Shown: piece by piece, positions 7,768 to 14,902 of the stretch
Layout of the letters: each line of letters opens with the position of its first letter
How positions within the stretch are numbered: the first letter of the stretch is position 1
Assembly: GCA_958295725.1 (NCBI GenBank)
Contig: CATQHA010000002.1
Location: 1-48,336 of the forward strand
DNA length: 48,336 bases
DNA from: an uncultured Alphaproteobacteria bacterium
GTDB lineage: Bacteria > Pseudomonadota > Alphaproteobacteria > UBA2966
Reading direction: 5' to 3'
The notes under the pieces: generated by a model
Seen by the model: only the letters and a program-made list of their open reading frames with translations
Database searches by the model: none
What the model was told of the DNA's origin: nothing
Made by a program: the position numbers and the translations under genes

Positions 7768-8492
7768 GACGCACCCTCCCCGGCGATCCATTCCGAAATC
7801 AGCCCCTCTAACGTCGGCAGGAAATCCGGATTGCATTCGTCATCGACGTGCCGTTGATTCCACAGACCCGAGCGGCGGACTTTTCCGCGCGGGCAATGTC
7901 GCCCAAGCCATGTTTCGGACGGCGGGTCGATCGCGGTCCGCCCGTGATTGCTGAGCAAGGCAATGGCGTTTCTCTCGATGTACCCGCGCCGGCTGTCGCG
8001 ACCGGGCTGGTCGTCTATGCACAGCCAGAGCATCGGCATGTTTCCGATCACGCCGCTGACACGCCGTTCCAGATCGGCTTCGCGGGCTCGCACCTCGCGG
8101 GGTGCCGACGAACAGCATCCCCATGTGTCGATGCTCAGACCGGGTTCGCGCGCCGCCAGTGCCGCGCCGACGAGCAGCCGGAAGATCGACCCGCGATGGT
8201 TGCCACCGCCGGTCTTCGTGTCGCCGCGGTGGTTGCGAAGACGGTTCCACAAGCTGGTTCCGGATCCCGAAGTCAGGGCATGCGTCCCGACACGGACGAC
8301 ACGCGGGCCTGCGCCGGACCCGGTGCGCCCCTCCCCGCCCTCGAAGAAGAAATAGATACCGCGCTCCGGCCAGCCCGCGCGGCCGTCGCAGTACGACAGT
8401 CGGCGCATTCCCCCGATGCCTTCTTCCAGTCGTCGGAGGGCGGCGTAGAAGCGCGCCACGTCTTCAATCCTCTCCAACATACGCCGTGGCAT
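7764..8492 (-). CDS. GIY-YIG-like nuclease, first gene of the operon
   Basis: This 242-residue protein has GIYFFFE near residue 45, followed by VVRVGTHAL, a basic helix LWNRLRNHRG and GNHRGSIFRLLVG. This matches the GIY-(x10-16)-YIG core with its downstream Arg helix. A later YIERNAIALLSN could supply the conserved Glu/Asn of the family. ATG at 8492 was chosen because it has a G-rich upstream site; a GTG at 8525 and an ATG at 8480 are alternatives. The stop overlaps the next start by 4 bp (GTGA). GIY-YIG enzymes cut DNA or RNA through a single metal ion. As operon leader next to YaaA-like and HEPN genes it probably belongs to a restriction or defence module. Confidence 0.65.
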   Translation of the reverse strand: MPRRMLERIEDVARFYAALRRLEEGIGGMRRLSYCDGRAGWPERGIYFFFEGGEGRTGSGAGPRVVRVGTHALTSGSGTSLWNRLRNHRGDTKTGGGNHRGSIFRLLVGAALAAREPGLSIDTWGCCSSAPREVRAREADLERRVSGVIGNMPMLWLCIDDQPGRDSRRGYIERNAIALLSNHGRTAIDPPSETWLGRHCPRGKVRRSGLWNQRHVDDECNPDFLPTLEGLISEWIAGEGAS

Positions 8493-8614
8493 GTTCGGCC
8501 CCGCCACCCCGGAACACGGAAACACGGCGCGGTTGTAACACGGATCGACGCCAAACGGTAGCGTCTGCGGAGCGTTCCTTTGCCCCCAGGTGCCGGTTAT
8601 GCGAGTCTCGGGGC

Positions 8615-8848
8615 ATGGTCTCCCTCGCGCGAATCGGCGGAAACGTCCTCGAGAAAGATCAGAGCGACGCGTGGCTTCGCATTGCGAAGACGGCCCTGAG
8701 ATCGCCGCTCAGTGTCGCCCAGAAGCAGGCGCTCGAATCCGCGCGCGTTCTGGTTCGTCTGTCCAGAATCGTTCCGCTTGCCGACGTCGACAATGCGGAC
8801 ACGGTGGCCGAGACCATGGCTCTCGGCGGTGCGGAAGACATTCGATGA
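8615..8848 (+). CDS. small hypothetical protein
   Basis: This 77-residue frame starts at ATG 8615 and ends in an ATGA overlap with the next frame (8845), so the two would be coupled. The product is helical in character: DAWLRIAKTALRSP, then QKQALESARVLVRLSRIV. No family is recognised. It is divergent from the GIY-YIG operon, with about 120 bp between the start codons. The ribosome-binding site is weak, and an opposing minus-strand frame is also open, so coding status is uncertain. Confidence 0.35.
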   Translation: MVSLARIGGNVLEKDQSDAWLRIAKTALRSPLSVAQKQALESARVLVRLSRIVPLADVDNADTVAETMALGGAEDIR

Positions 8849-9132
8849 AAATGACCGATGCCCGACTCGTGGCAACCGTTTCGGAGGATCGCCGGAACGG
8901 CGGCCATCTTGCGAAAACCGAAACAACGGCGTTCCCGAGACGGAACCCCGTGCACGGCACTCGCATGACGCCGACGGCCCGTCACCTCGTGCCACGCGCT
9001 CCGGTCACGCGGGATGGCGGGGATTACGTCGTCGACGCTCCCGAGAAGCCCGTCATGCCCTCCACATCCGACAAGGGGTCTCTATTTACCTATTCCCCTG
9101 AATCTAAAGTTCGTGGCATAAGTTTTGATTGA
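8845..9132 (+). pseudogene. hypothetical frame truncated by IS630 insertion
   Basis: It starts at the ATG of an ATGA overlap and runs 95 residues. The last dozen or so codons are inside the IS630 left end, so the original C-terminus has been replaced. The remaining sequence (TDARLVATVSEDRRNGGHLA and so on) matches no family I know. Confidence 0.3.
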
Positions 9133-10272
9133 CACGGTGACAGAAGCGTTTGACGGTGGCGAGGATGTCATCGGCAGATTTCGTCCACTTGAAGGGCTTG
9201 GGATGTTCGTTGTGTTGTTCGATGAAGGCGCGAATGTCGGCTTCCAGTTGGCGGGTCGAGGTGTGCACGCCGCGCTGCAACTGCTTGCGCGTCAGTTCCG
9301 CGAACCAGCGTTCGACCTGATTGATCCAGGAAGCGGAGGTCGGCGTGAAGTGGACGCGCCAGTGCGCTCGCCGCGCCAGCCAGGCCTTGACTGCCGCGGT
9401 CTTGTGAGTGGCGTCATTGTCCACGACGATGTGGACGTCCAGGCCCTCGGGGACGCGCCCGTCGATCTCCTTCAGAAAGGCGAGGAACTCCTTGGCCCGA
9501 TGGCGTCTGTAGCACGTGCCGATAACGAAGCCGGTGGCGACATCGAGAGCGTCGAACAGCGATGTCGTCCCGTTGCGCCTGTCGTCGTGGGTCCGCCTCT
9601 CGGGTCTGCCCGGCAGCATCGGCAACACGGGCTGCGTGCGGTCGAGCGACTGGATTTGGCTTTTCTCATCGACGCAGAGCACCAGCACGCGGTCCGGCGG
9701 CGACAGATAGAGCCCGACGATGTCGCGGACCTTGTCCACGAACAGCGGATCGGCGGAAAGCTTGAAGGTCTCCGAACGATGCGGCTGCAACCCGAAGGCG
9801 GTCCAGATGCGTCGGACCGTCGTATGCGAAAGCCCGACCTCCCTGGCCATCGAGCGCAAAGACCAATGAGTGGTATCGACTGGCGCCGCGTTGAGCGTCC
9901 GCTCGATGACCTGAGCCACCCGATCGTCCTCGATGGTCCGCGGCCGCCCCGACCGAGGCTCGTCCGACAGTCCGTCCAGGCGACCCTTCAGGAAACGGCG
10001 ACGCCATTTGCCGACCGTGTGCTCATGCACGCCCAGTTCCGCCGCCACCGCCTTGTTCGGCAAACCTTCGGCGCAGCGCAAGATCATGCGGCAGCGATCC
10101 GACATCGACCGGGCGATCCGGTGACGGCGGACCTGACTTTCCAGAAAAGACTGCTCTTCCGCGCTCAGAACCAGCGTCGCAACCGGCCGACCCCTGCCGC
10201 GCGCCATCGGAAAAATCCTCTCTGGTCAACTCCCATGGCCATCCTATTATGAACTTAACTTCAGTTCTGGGA
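9093..10272. mobile_element. IS630-family insertion sequence
   Basis: The transposase is flanked by imperfect inverted ends. The left end reads CCCTGAATCT from 9096; the right end, read on the minus strand, begins CCCAGAACTGAAG. Both sides have a TA dinucleotide (9091-9092 and 10273-10274), which is the target duplicated by this family. That gives about 1.18 kb, a normal length. The exact ends are uncertain by a few bases because the inverted repeats are poorly matched. Confidence 0.7.
9104..10207 (-). CDS. IS630-family transposase
   Basis: This 367-residue protein has an N-terminal helix-turn-helix (residues 45-72, NKAVAAELGVHEHTVGKWRR), a second winged-helix segment (LSHTTVRRIWTAFGL near 127-140) and a DDE domain: D180 in LCVDEKSQIQ, D263 in VVDNDATHK, E299 in WINQVERWF. 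All three acidic residues and the PTSASWINQVE box are intact, in a single frame. It should therefore be functional, unlike the other transposase remnants in this window. Family members cut and paste into TA sites. The start is ATG at 10207. Confidence 0.95.
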   Translation of the reverse strand: MARGRGRPVATLVLSAEEQSFLESQVRRHRIARSMSDRCRMILRCAEGLPNKAVAAELGVHEHTVGKWRRRFLKGRLDGLSDEPRSGRPRTIEDDRVAQVIERTLNAAPVDTTHWSLRSMAREVGLSHTTVRRIWTAFGLQPHRSETFKLSADPLFVDKVRDIVGLYLSPPDRVLVLCVDEKSQIQSLDRTQPVLPMLPGRPERRTHDDRRNGTTSLFDALDVATGFVIGTCYRRHRAKEFLAFLKEIDGRVPEGLDVHIVVDNDATHKTAAVKAWLARRAHWRVHFTPTSASWINQVERWFAELTRKQLQRGVHTSTRQLEADIRAFIEQHNEHPKPFKWTKSADDILATVKRFCHRVNQNLCHEL

Positions 10273-10290
10273 TACTAGGAAATTCCCTTC

Positions 10291-10740
10291 ATGAACTCCT
10301 TGATATGGCCTTGGAGATCTCTCCTATTCTTGAGTGTAATGTCTCTGTTAGCAGGAGGACTAATATATCTGATTTTTCGACCAGATTCAATATCTGTTTT
10401 CAAATGGGCCAGTCATATTGGACTTGGGGATCTGATAGGTGATCTGCGCGCCCTTAGTGTTCTAAGCGGCATATATTTTCCGGAGTGGCTAATCTTTTCT
10501 GCACCAAATGGCCTCTGGATTTTCTCCTTTGCAGCATTGATGCTGTGTCTATGGGGAGCAGAGAAATGGTTGGCTGCATTTACTTGGACTGCTGCCTTGT
10601 GGATGATTGGTATTACGTCGGAAATCCTGCAATCTACAAATTATATATCTGGAGTATTCGACGTTTATGACTTGATAGCATACACAGTCGGATTCCTCAG
10701 CATATTTCTAATGATGGTCGGGCAGAGGAAGTCGAAATGA
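10291..10740 (+). CDS. small integral membrane protein, VanZ-like
   Basis: This 149-residue protein has about four hydrophobic helices: residues 8-30, around 68-90, 93-112 and 125-143. The pattern PNGLWIFSF, then TSEILQ and FDVYDLIAYTVGF, resembles VanZ-like membrane proteins, where an acidic residue precedes the last helices. The function is unknown. Base composition is clearly AT-richer than the neighbours, and codon use is different, so it was acquired separately. It lies directly after the right end of the IS630 element and overlaps the next gene by 4 bp (ATGA). Confidence 0.65.
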   Translation: MNSLIWPWRSLLFLSVMSLLAGGLIYLIFRPDSISVFKWASHIGLGDLIGDLRALSVLSGIYFPEWLIFSAPNGLWIFSFAALMLCLWGAEKWLAAFTWTAALWMIGITSEILQSTNYISGVFDVYDLIAYTVGFLSIFLMMVGQRKSK

Positions 10741-11105
10741 ATAGAAAATCTATATTGTCTTTTCTCGCATTTGGGATCTTTTTGGTGTTGGCTGCAGGCA
10801 GTAGTGATGATCGGACCCCGGAGCAAAAGGCAGAAGATAACTGTAAAGATACTGACATGGCGTTTGTTATGTCGCAAACGTTCGTTGAAGATAAGCTAAA
10901 ATCACCATCGACAGCGGAGTTTCCTTATTCTTCGAGTAAGGGCGTAAATGTCCATTATCAAGGCGAATGCAGACATAAAATATCCGCATACGTTGATGCA
11001 CAGAATTCATTTGGTGCGATGATCCGAACTAAGTACTACGCCGAGGTGCAGAACGAGAAAGGAACCGACATCTGGCGGCTACTCAACCTTAAATTATACG
11101 AATGA
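10737..11105 (+). CDS. small secreted protein of unknown function
   Basis: This 122-residue protein starts in an ATGA overlap with the membrane protein gene. It has a signal-peptide-like N-terminus (basic MNRK, then a hydrophobic stretch to about residue 20, no lipobox Cys). The mature part contains FVEDKLKSPSTAEFPY and ISAYVDAQNSFGAMIRTKYY. This LKSPSTAxFP...YVDAQNSFGA pattern is found in many small exported proteins of mobile elements and bacteria generally; no activity is assigned. The two cysteines in the mature part (DNCKD and GECRH) could form a disulphide. It is AT-rich like its partner, and the two form a small separate operon. Confidence 0.7.
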   Translation: MNRKSILSFLAFGIFLVLAAGSSDDRTPEQKAEDNCKDTDMAFVMSQTFVEDKLKSPSTAEFPYSSSKGVNVHYQGECRHKISAYVDAQNSFGAMIRTKYYAEVQNEKGTDIWRLLNLKLYE

Positions 11106-11812
11106 GGCCCGACGAGACTCTGCGGTGGAGGTAATTTCGCTTCCCGACACTCCATACAACCAGTTATAGGTCCTGATCCTAGGGCACGGCATGGCGTCGC
11201 ACAGCTTCGCCATAGTTCGCGTCATCCGAGTAGAACTGCCGCCGCAGACATGCTCGAACAGCTCCGGCCCGCGAACACGGTTACGACTGGGCTGTTGAGA
11301 CCGATTCCGGTCGGGCGCCGGGTGGGTGTCGTGTCGACTTCACGATCCCGCGACATTTGCACGAACGGACTACTTTGCTTGATGACGCCGCCGCCGAGGT
11401 CGGCATCGACCAAGCCCCTCCGGGCGCGCCCGACGGCCTCGCACAGCGCGGCATCCTCCAGCCCCTCTCGGTCAGGGAAACGGGCGAACGCCTTGATCTT
11501 GAACGTCTGCAATACAGATCTCGCGAGCGCCTGCCATCATACTTGATCTACAGCACCAAGTTCGGTGTTTATCAATCCGTCCGCGCAACCTCCAGCGTGC
11601 GCCGAACCGTGTGACCCCGGCCCGGCGGCAACGCCGGCCGGGATCATGTCGTCCCTATCCGTATAGCCGCCGGCACCGCCGCCGTTAACCCGCGCCCCTG
11701 AATCGCCCCGCGCCTTCGAGAGGAAAGGTTCGGCCGTGAACGGGCGGCGGGCGGCGCTCCGGAGGGAGCCAGTCCCGCCGTCCCCATTCACCTGTCCAGG
11801 GAGCACGGCACG
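11106..11812. other. mostly non-coding region with one toxin fragment
   Basis: Apart from a toxin gene fragment (11375-11512) no credible gene is seen. A GC-rich hairpin with a GCAA tetraloop lies at 11616-11642: CCGGCG 22-27 with CGCCGG 32-37, extended by CCGG pairs with one bulged C. It has no T-tract. The return to high GC after 11106 marks the end of the AT-rich insert. Confidence 0.5.
11375..11512 (-). pseudogene. N-terminal fragment of a RelE/HigB-type toxin
   Basis: The first 46 codons read MQTFKIKAFARFPDREG, then DAALCEAVGRARRGLVDADL and GGGVIKQ. This matches the start of a common RelE-superfamily toxin (FKTKxFARFARREG...ALCEAVxRAERGLVDADLGGGxIKQRVA). After KQ the similarity stops abruptly and the catalytic C-terminal half is missing in all frames checked. 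No antitoxin gene was found beside it. Confidence 0.65.
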
Positions 11813-12139
11813 ATGCAGACGGTCATCGCCCCGCGCGGCGACGCGCGCACATTCCTCACCCACTTCGTCGGTGGCGGTCTCGACGACGACCGCTATGCCG
11901 TCCAGCGGTTCCGCTCCATGGCGAACGGCGACATCGTTCCCCTCCACGCCGACGGGACGAAGCCGAAGGGCCGGCGCAAGGCGCGGCCGACGACCGTATC
12001 GGTGAAGGCGCTGGAGAAGATGCGGCCGGCGCGCGACGAGATCATCATCGCGACGGGGGTCAGGCTGCGCGGCTCGGGGGTCCAGCTCTGGGGCTGGCGC
12101 GCGATGGGGATATTCACGGATCGCCGCCAGAGAGGCTGA
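11813..12139 (+). CDS. small hypothetical protein of the leading-region cluster
   Basis: This 108-residue frame starts with ATG 11813, preceded by AGGGAG. The sequence has a mixed alpha/beta N-terminus (TFLTHFVGGGLDDDRYAVQRF), a basic middle (KPKGRRKARPTTVSVKAL) and a C-terminus GSGVQLWGWRAMGIF. No family is recognised. It is the first of the rightward series leading to ssb and the DUF2493 gene, and is followed by a long hairpin before the next gene. Confidence 0.6.
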   Translation: MQTVIAPRGDARTFLTHFVGGGLDDDRYAVQRFRSMANGDIVPLHADGTKPKGRRKARPTTVSVKALEKMRPARDEIIIATGVRLRGSGVQLWGWRAMGIFTDRRQRG

Positions 12140-12152
12140 CCGGCGCGCTCTT

Positions 12153-12191
12153 GCGGACGTCCCGCCGGCCCATCGCCGGCCGGGCGTCCGC
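12153..12191 (+). terminator. long GC-rich hairpin between leading-region genes
   Basis: GCGGACG (12153-12159) pairs with CGTCCGC (12185-12191), CCCG (12161-12164) with CGGG (12181-12184), and CCGGC (12165-12169) with GCCGG (12175-12179). This makes about 16 pairs with single-base bulges. There is no T-tract. It may be an attenuator or a DNA structure. Confidence 0.5.
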
Positions 12192-12227
12192 CGTCCGGAT
12201 TCCCGATCCCGACAGGAGAACGCCAGG

Positions 12228-13247
12228 ATGGCCTATCGAGACCCCGAGGTGGGGCTGGCGCGCGACCGCGAGCGGTCCGCGCGGCGCGCTGCCGAACGCC
12301 GCGCCAAGGGCCTCTGCCCGCGATGCGGGGAACGGCCGCCCGCGCCCGGCCGCGGCGTCTGCGAACCGTGCGGAGAACGACGCCGGGTCGCCGAGCGCGC
12401 CCGCGACGCCAGGCTTCGGGCCGCCGGCAAGCCGCGCAGAGACCCCGAGAAGGCCCGCGCGTCCGAGCGTCGGCGCTACCGGCGGAAGCTCGCCGAGCGT
12501 CTGGCCCAGGGCCTTTGTACATGTTGCGGCCAGGCGCCGGCTGCCCCGGAGCGCGCCGTCTGCGAGGACTGCGGCGAGAAACGGCGTGAAGCCGAACGCA
12601 CCCGCTATGCGGCGGGCAAGGCGGCCGGCAAGTCGTACGGCGGCAGAGACCCGGAAGCCAGGCGCCGCGGCGCCCGCGCGAGGAGCGGCAAGCGCGAGCA
12701 GGCGCGCCGCGATGCCGGCCTGTGTACGAGGTGCGGGCGCCGGCCGCCCGTCGAGGGCGGCACGGCCTGCGCGCCCTGCCGGGAGGCGCGGCGGGCGGCC
12801 GAGCGCGGTCTCTACGCCGCCCGCCGGTCCGATGGCCTCTGCGGCCGGTGCGGTGGACCGAGCGCGGACGGCGGTTCGAGATGCGCGCCCTGCGCCGCGC
12901 TCGAAGCCGAACGCGGCTCGCCCGAACGCAAGAACGCCGCGGCCCGCCGGCGCTATGCCGAGCGCCGGGCCAGGGGCATCTGCACCGACTGCGGCGGCGC
13001 TTCGCAAGGGGCCGCGAGGTGTCAGCCCTGCGCCGACCGCTCGTACGAACGCTCCGGTCACTTCCGCGGCATCCCGGTGTGGGACCCCAGCTACACCGTG
13101 ATCGAACGCGCGACGGGCCGGGAACACGGCCCGTTCGACTGCGAGGCCGATGTCGCCCTCTGTCTCGCGTTCGCGAAGCTGACCAGGGATCAGGTCGAGA
13201 TCGTGGCCGACGCGCCCATCACGGCCTCGCTCACGGGCTGGACCTGA
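12228..13247 (+). CDS. protein with five CxxC...CxxC zinc-ribbon-like modules
   Basis: The 339-residue protein is built of five tandem modules. Each begins G-L/I-C-x-x-C-G, has a second C-x-x-C about 15 residues later, and is followed by a highly basic Arg/Ala/Glu-rich helix (for example ERRRVAERARDARLRAAGK). The CxxC pairs suit Zn binding, and the basic linkers suit nucleic-acid binding. A distinct C-terminal part (from about residue 280, including YTVIERATGREHGPF and ALCLAFAKLT) has no Cys pairs. I know no named family for it. It starts at ATG 12228 with AGGAG upstream and precedes ssb, so a role in handling DNA during or after transfer is reasonable but unproven. Confidence 0.8.
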   Translation: MAYRDPEVGLARDRERSARRAAERRAKGLCPRCGERPPAPGRGVCEPCGERRRVAERARDARLRAAGKPRRDPEKARASERRRYRRKLAERLAQGLCTCCGQAPAAPERAVCEDCGEKRREAERTRYAAGKAAGKSYGGRDPEARRRGARARSGKREQARRDAGLCTRCGRRPPVEGGTACAPCREARRAAERGLYAARRSDGLCGRCGGPSADGGSRCAPCAALEAERGSPERKNAAARRRYAERRARGICTDCGGASQGAARCQPCADRSYERSGHFRGIPVWDPSYTVIERATGREHGPFDCEADVALCLAFAKLTRDQVEIVADAPITASLTGWT

Positions 13248-13376
13248 GCGGTCCCCCCTCGGCGGCGGGGGCGGCCATCTGGAGGTGGAGGAAAGCGCGT
13301 GTCGGGCGAGCGCCCGGTGGAAGAGAGGGAGAAGGTCTCCCTCGTCCCGGGCGCGACACAGCCAAGGAGACCCGGC

Positions 13377-13553
13377 ATGTTCGATCTCTACTCCGATTAC
13401 GACCCCATCACCCCGACCGGCGGCCGGTTGCTCGCCGAGATCGGGCTCGACACCCGCGCCGTCCGCGACGCGCTGGCCGACGACCGCGCCCGCCACTGCC
13501 CCGACCGCGAGGTCTCGGCGCACGGGAGTTGGAGGGAAGCGAGGGAAGGGTGA
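13377..13553 (+). CDS. small hypothetical protein upstream of ssb
   Basis: This 58-residue frame starts at ATG 13377, preceded by a strong AAGGAGA at 13364-13370. The sequence (MFDLYSDYDPITPTGGRLL, then LDTRAVRDALADDRARHCPD) is acidic at the start and helical after. No family is recognised. The roughly 130-bp leader after the zinc-ribbon gene contains a small GGGAG-AAGGT-CTCCC hairpin and a longer GTGTCG/CGACAC pairing (13300-13359). Confidence 0.55.
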   Translation: MFDLYSDYDPITPTGGRLLAEIGLDTRAVRDALADDRARHCPDREVSAHGSWREAREG

Positions 13554-13632
13554 ACGGCAAGGGGGCCGGAAGAGGTCGCGGTCCCGTCGTTCGCCAACCA
13601 ACGTCATCATCGAGAGCACGAAGGAGAACGTC

Positions 13633-14097
13633 ATGAGTTTCGGATTGAACCGCGCGGAAGTCATCGGCCGCCTCGGCGCCGACGTCACCGTCAACCATCT
13701 CGCCTCGGGGGGCCGCGTGGCCAACCTGAGCATCGCCACCGACGAGAGCTACGTCGACAAGAACTCCGGCGAGCGGGTCGACCGCACCGAGTGGCACCGG
13801 GTGGTCACCTTCCAGCCCGGCCTGGTCGACATGCTGACCAGGAACGCCAGGAAGGGCCGGCTGGTCTATGTCGCGGGCAGGATGCAGACCCGACGCTGGC
13901 GCAGGGACGGCGAGGACAGCGACCGGTTCTCGACCGAGATCCTGCTCGTCCCCGGTTCCCGGATCCAGTTCCTGGACAAGGCGAACGGCGCCAACGGCAA
14001 CGGCGCTGCGGATGCCCAGGCGCCGGTGGACGGTTCGGCGATACCGGCTGGCGGCGCCCCGGCGCAGGCGGACAACATGGACCAAATCCCGTTCTGA
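13633..14097 (+). CDS. ssb: single-stranded DNA-binding protein
   Basis: This 154-residue protein has the SSB OB-fold. It opens with LNRAEVIGRLGADV, then VANLSIATDESYVDKNSGE, the WHRVVTF box near residues 55-61, and KGRLVYVAGRMQTRRW. A Gly/Asn/Ala-rich linker leads to the acidic tip MDQIPF, which binds partner proteins. The length is typical. ATG at 13633 follows AAGGAGAA. SSB genes are standard leading-region genes of conjugative elements, coating the incoming single strand. A strong terminator follows 30 bp after the stop, so ssb ends its transcription unit. Confidence 0.96.
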   Translation: MSFGLNRAEVIGRLGADVTVNHLASGGRVANLSIATDESYVDKNSGERVDRTEWHRVVTFQPGLVDMLTRNARKGRLVYVAGRMQTRRWRRDGEDSDRFSTEILLVPGSRIQFLDKANGANGNGAADAQAPVDGSAIPAGGAPAQADNMDQIPF

Positions 14098-14126
14098 ACC
14101 GCTTCCGCTTTCTCCCACCTTTCTCG

Positions 14127-14162
14127 GGGACCGGCGCTCCGGCGCCGGTCCCTTTCATTTTG
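14127..14162 (+). terminator. intrinsic terminator of ssb
   Basis: A perfect 11-bp stem (GGGACCGGCGC, 14127-14137, with 14142-14152) has the extra-stable UCCG tetraloop and is followed by CTTTCATTTTG. It is the clearest intrinsic terminator in the window. Confidence 0.85.
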
Positions 14163-14210
14163 CAGCCGGTTTCAAGTCCGCCGTCGCATCCGGACGGCAT
14201 GGAGGATGGC

Positions 14211-14435
14211 ATGACAGACATCACCTTCAAACGCATCGCCGAGGACGAGGCGCGCATCCTCGCGGACGGCGAGTGCATCGGCGATCTTTACCGCCACCCC
14301 GATATCCTCGTTCCCGGCGCCGTGGTCTACATCGCTCACCTGAGCGAGGACTGGCGTGGCCCGGTCAGGATCCATGACCGCTCGCGTATCCGCGCCGTCG
14401 TCGAGCGGATGGTCGACACCCACCCGTTGTGGTGA
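14211..14435 (+). CDS. small hypothetical protein between ssb and structured element B
   Basis: This 74-residue protein begins MTDITFKRIAEDEARILADG and contains ECIGDLYRHPDI, VPGAVVYIAHLSEDWRGP and RAVVERMVDTHPLW. ATG 14211 has GGAGG 8 bp upstream; ATG 14199 is in frame but lacks this. It looks like a compact beta-rich fold followed by a helix. No family is recognised, but similar short genes with a DGxxIGDLYRHPD-like start occur in mobile elements, as far as I can recall. Confidence 0.65.
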   Translation: MTDITFKRIAEDEARILADGECIGDLYRHPDILVPGAVVYIAHLSEDWRGPVRIHDRSRIRAVVERMVDTHPLW

Positions 14436-14541
14436 CAGCCAGGCCCGCGGCGCGATCCGGCTGCCGCCGCGCCGGATAATGCGATACCGGCCTCCGGCGC
14501 CGTTCGCCGGCGGACGGCACCGCCCGTCACTCATCCCGGAC

Positions 14542-14865
14542 GCCGTGCGGGCGGAACCGCCGATGGGGGCCGTGCAGGTGGAGAGAAATACGCTCTCCGC
14601 TGTGACGGCCCATTGTGCCACGCTTGCTCGGTCCGCCAACCCGCTTCGCGGGTCCTCCACTCCGCTACGCTCCGTTCCGGCCGGGACTCGCAAGGCAACG
14701 GCGCTGTGCGCCTAAACCCGCCGCGGCGCGCGACCGTGGCTCCGCGCTCGCTACGCTCGCTTGTGCGCCCGCACCACTCGCGCGCCGCGACGGGTCATGC
14801 CTTGCGGCCCCGGTGGCTCCCCTGCGCGAGCGTGTCCCAACGAACCGTCACAGCGGGACGCAACG
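14542..14865 (+). promoter_or_regulatory. structured leader element B (upstream of DUF2493 gene)
   Basis: This is the second copy of the element at 553-850. Pairings read directly are: 14597-14608 with 14845-14856 (12 bp); CACG 14619-14622 with CGTG 14831-14834; CTCG 14627-14630 with CGAG 14827-14830; hairpin ACCCGC-TTC-GCGGGT; CCGGG 14681-14685 with CCCGG 14809-14813; 14689-14697 with 14798-14806 (9 bp); and ACCCG 14716-14720 with CGGGT 14791-14795, continuing 14722-14733 with 14778-14789 (12 bp). The enclosed loop (14734-14777) is almost identical to that of copy A while the closing stems differ completely. It ends 38 nt before ATG 14903, close to the 36 nt of copy A. The conserved end block is CGGGACGCAACG. 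Confidence 0.7.
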
Positions 14866-14902
14866 ACCCGCACGGTTCAACGCAGCTCAGGGGAGCAACA
14901 TC

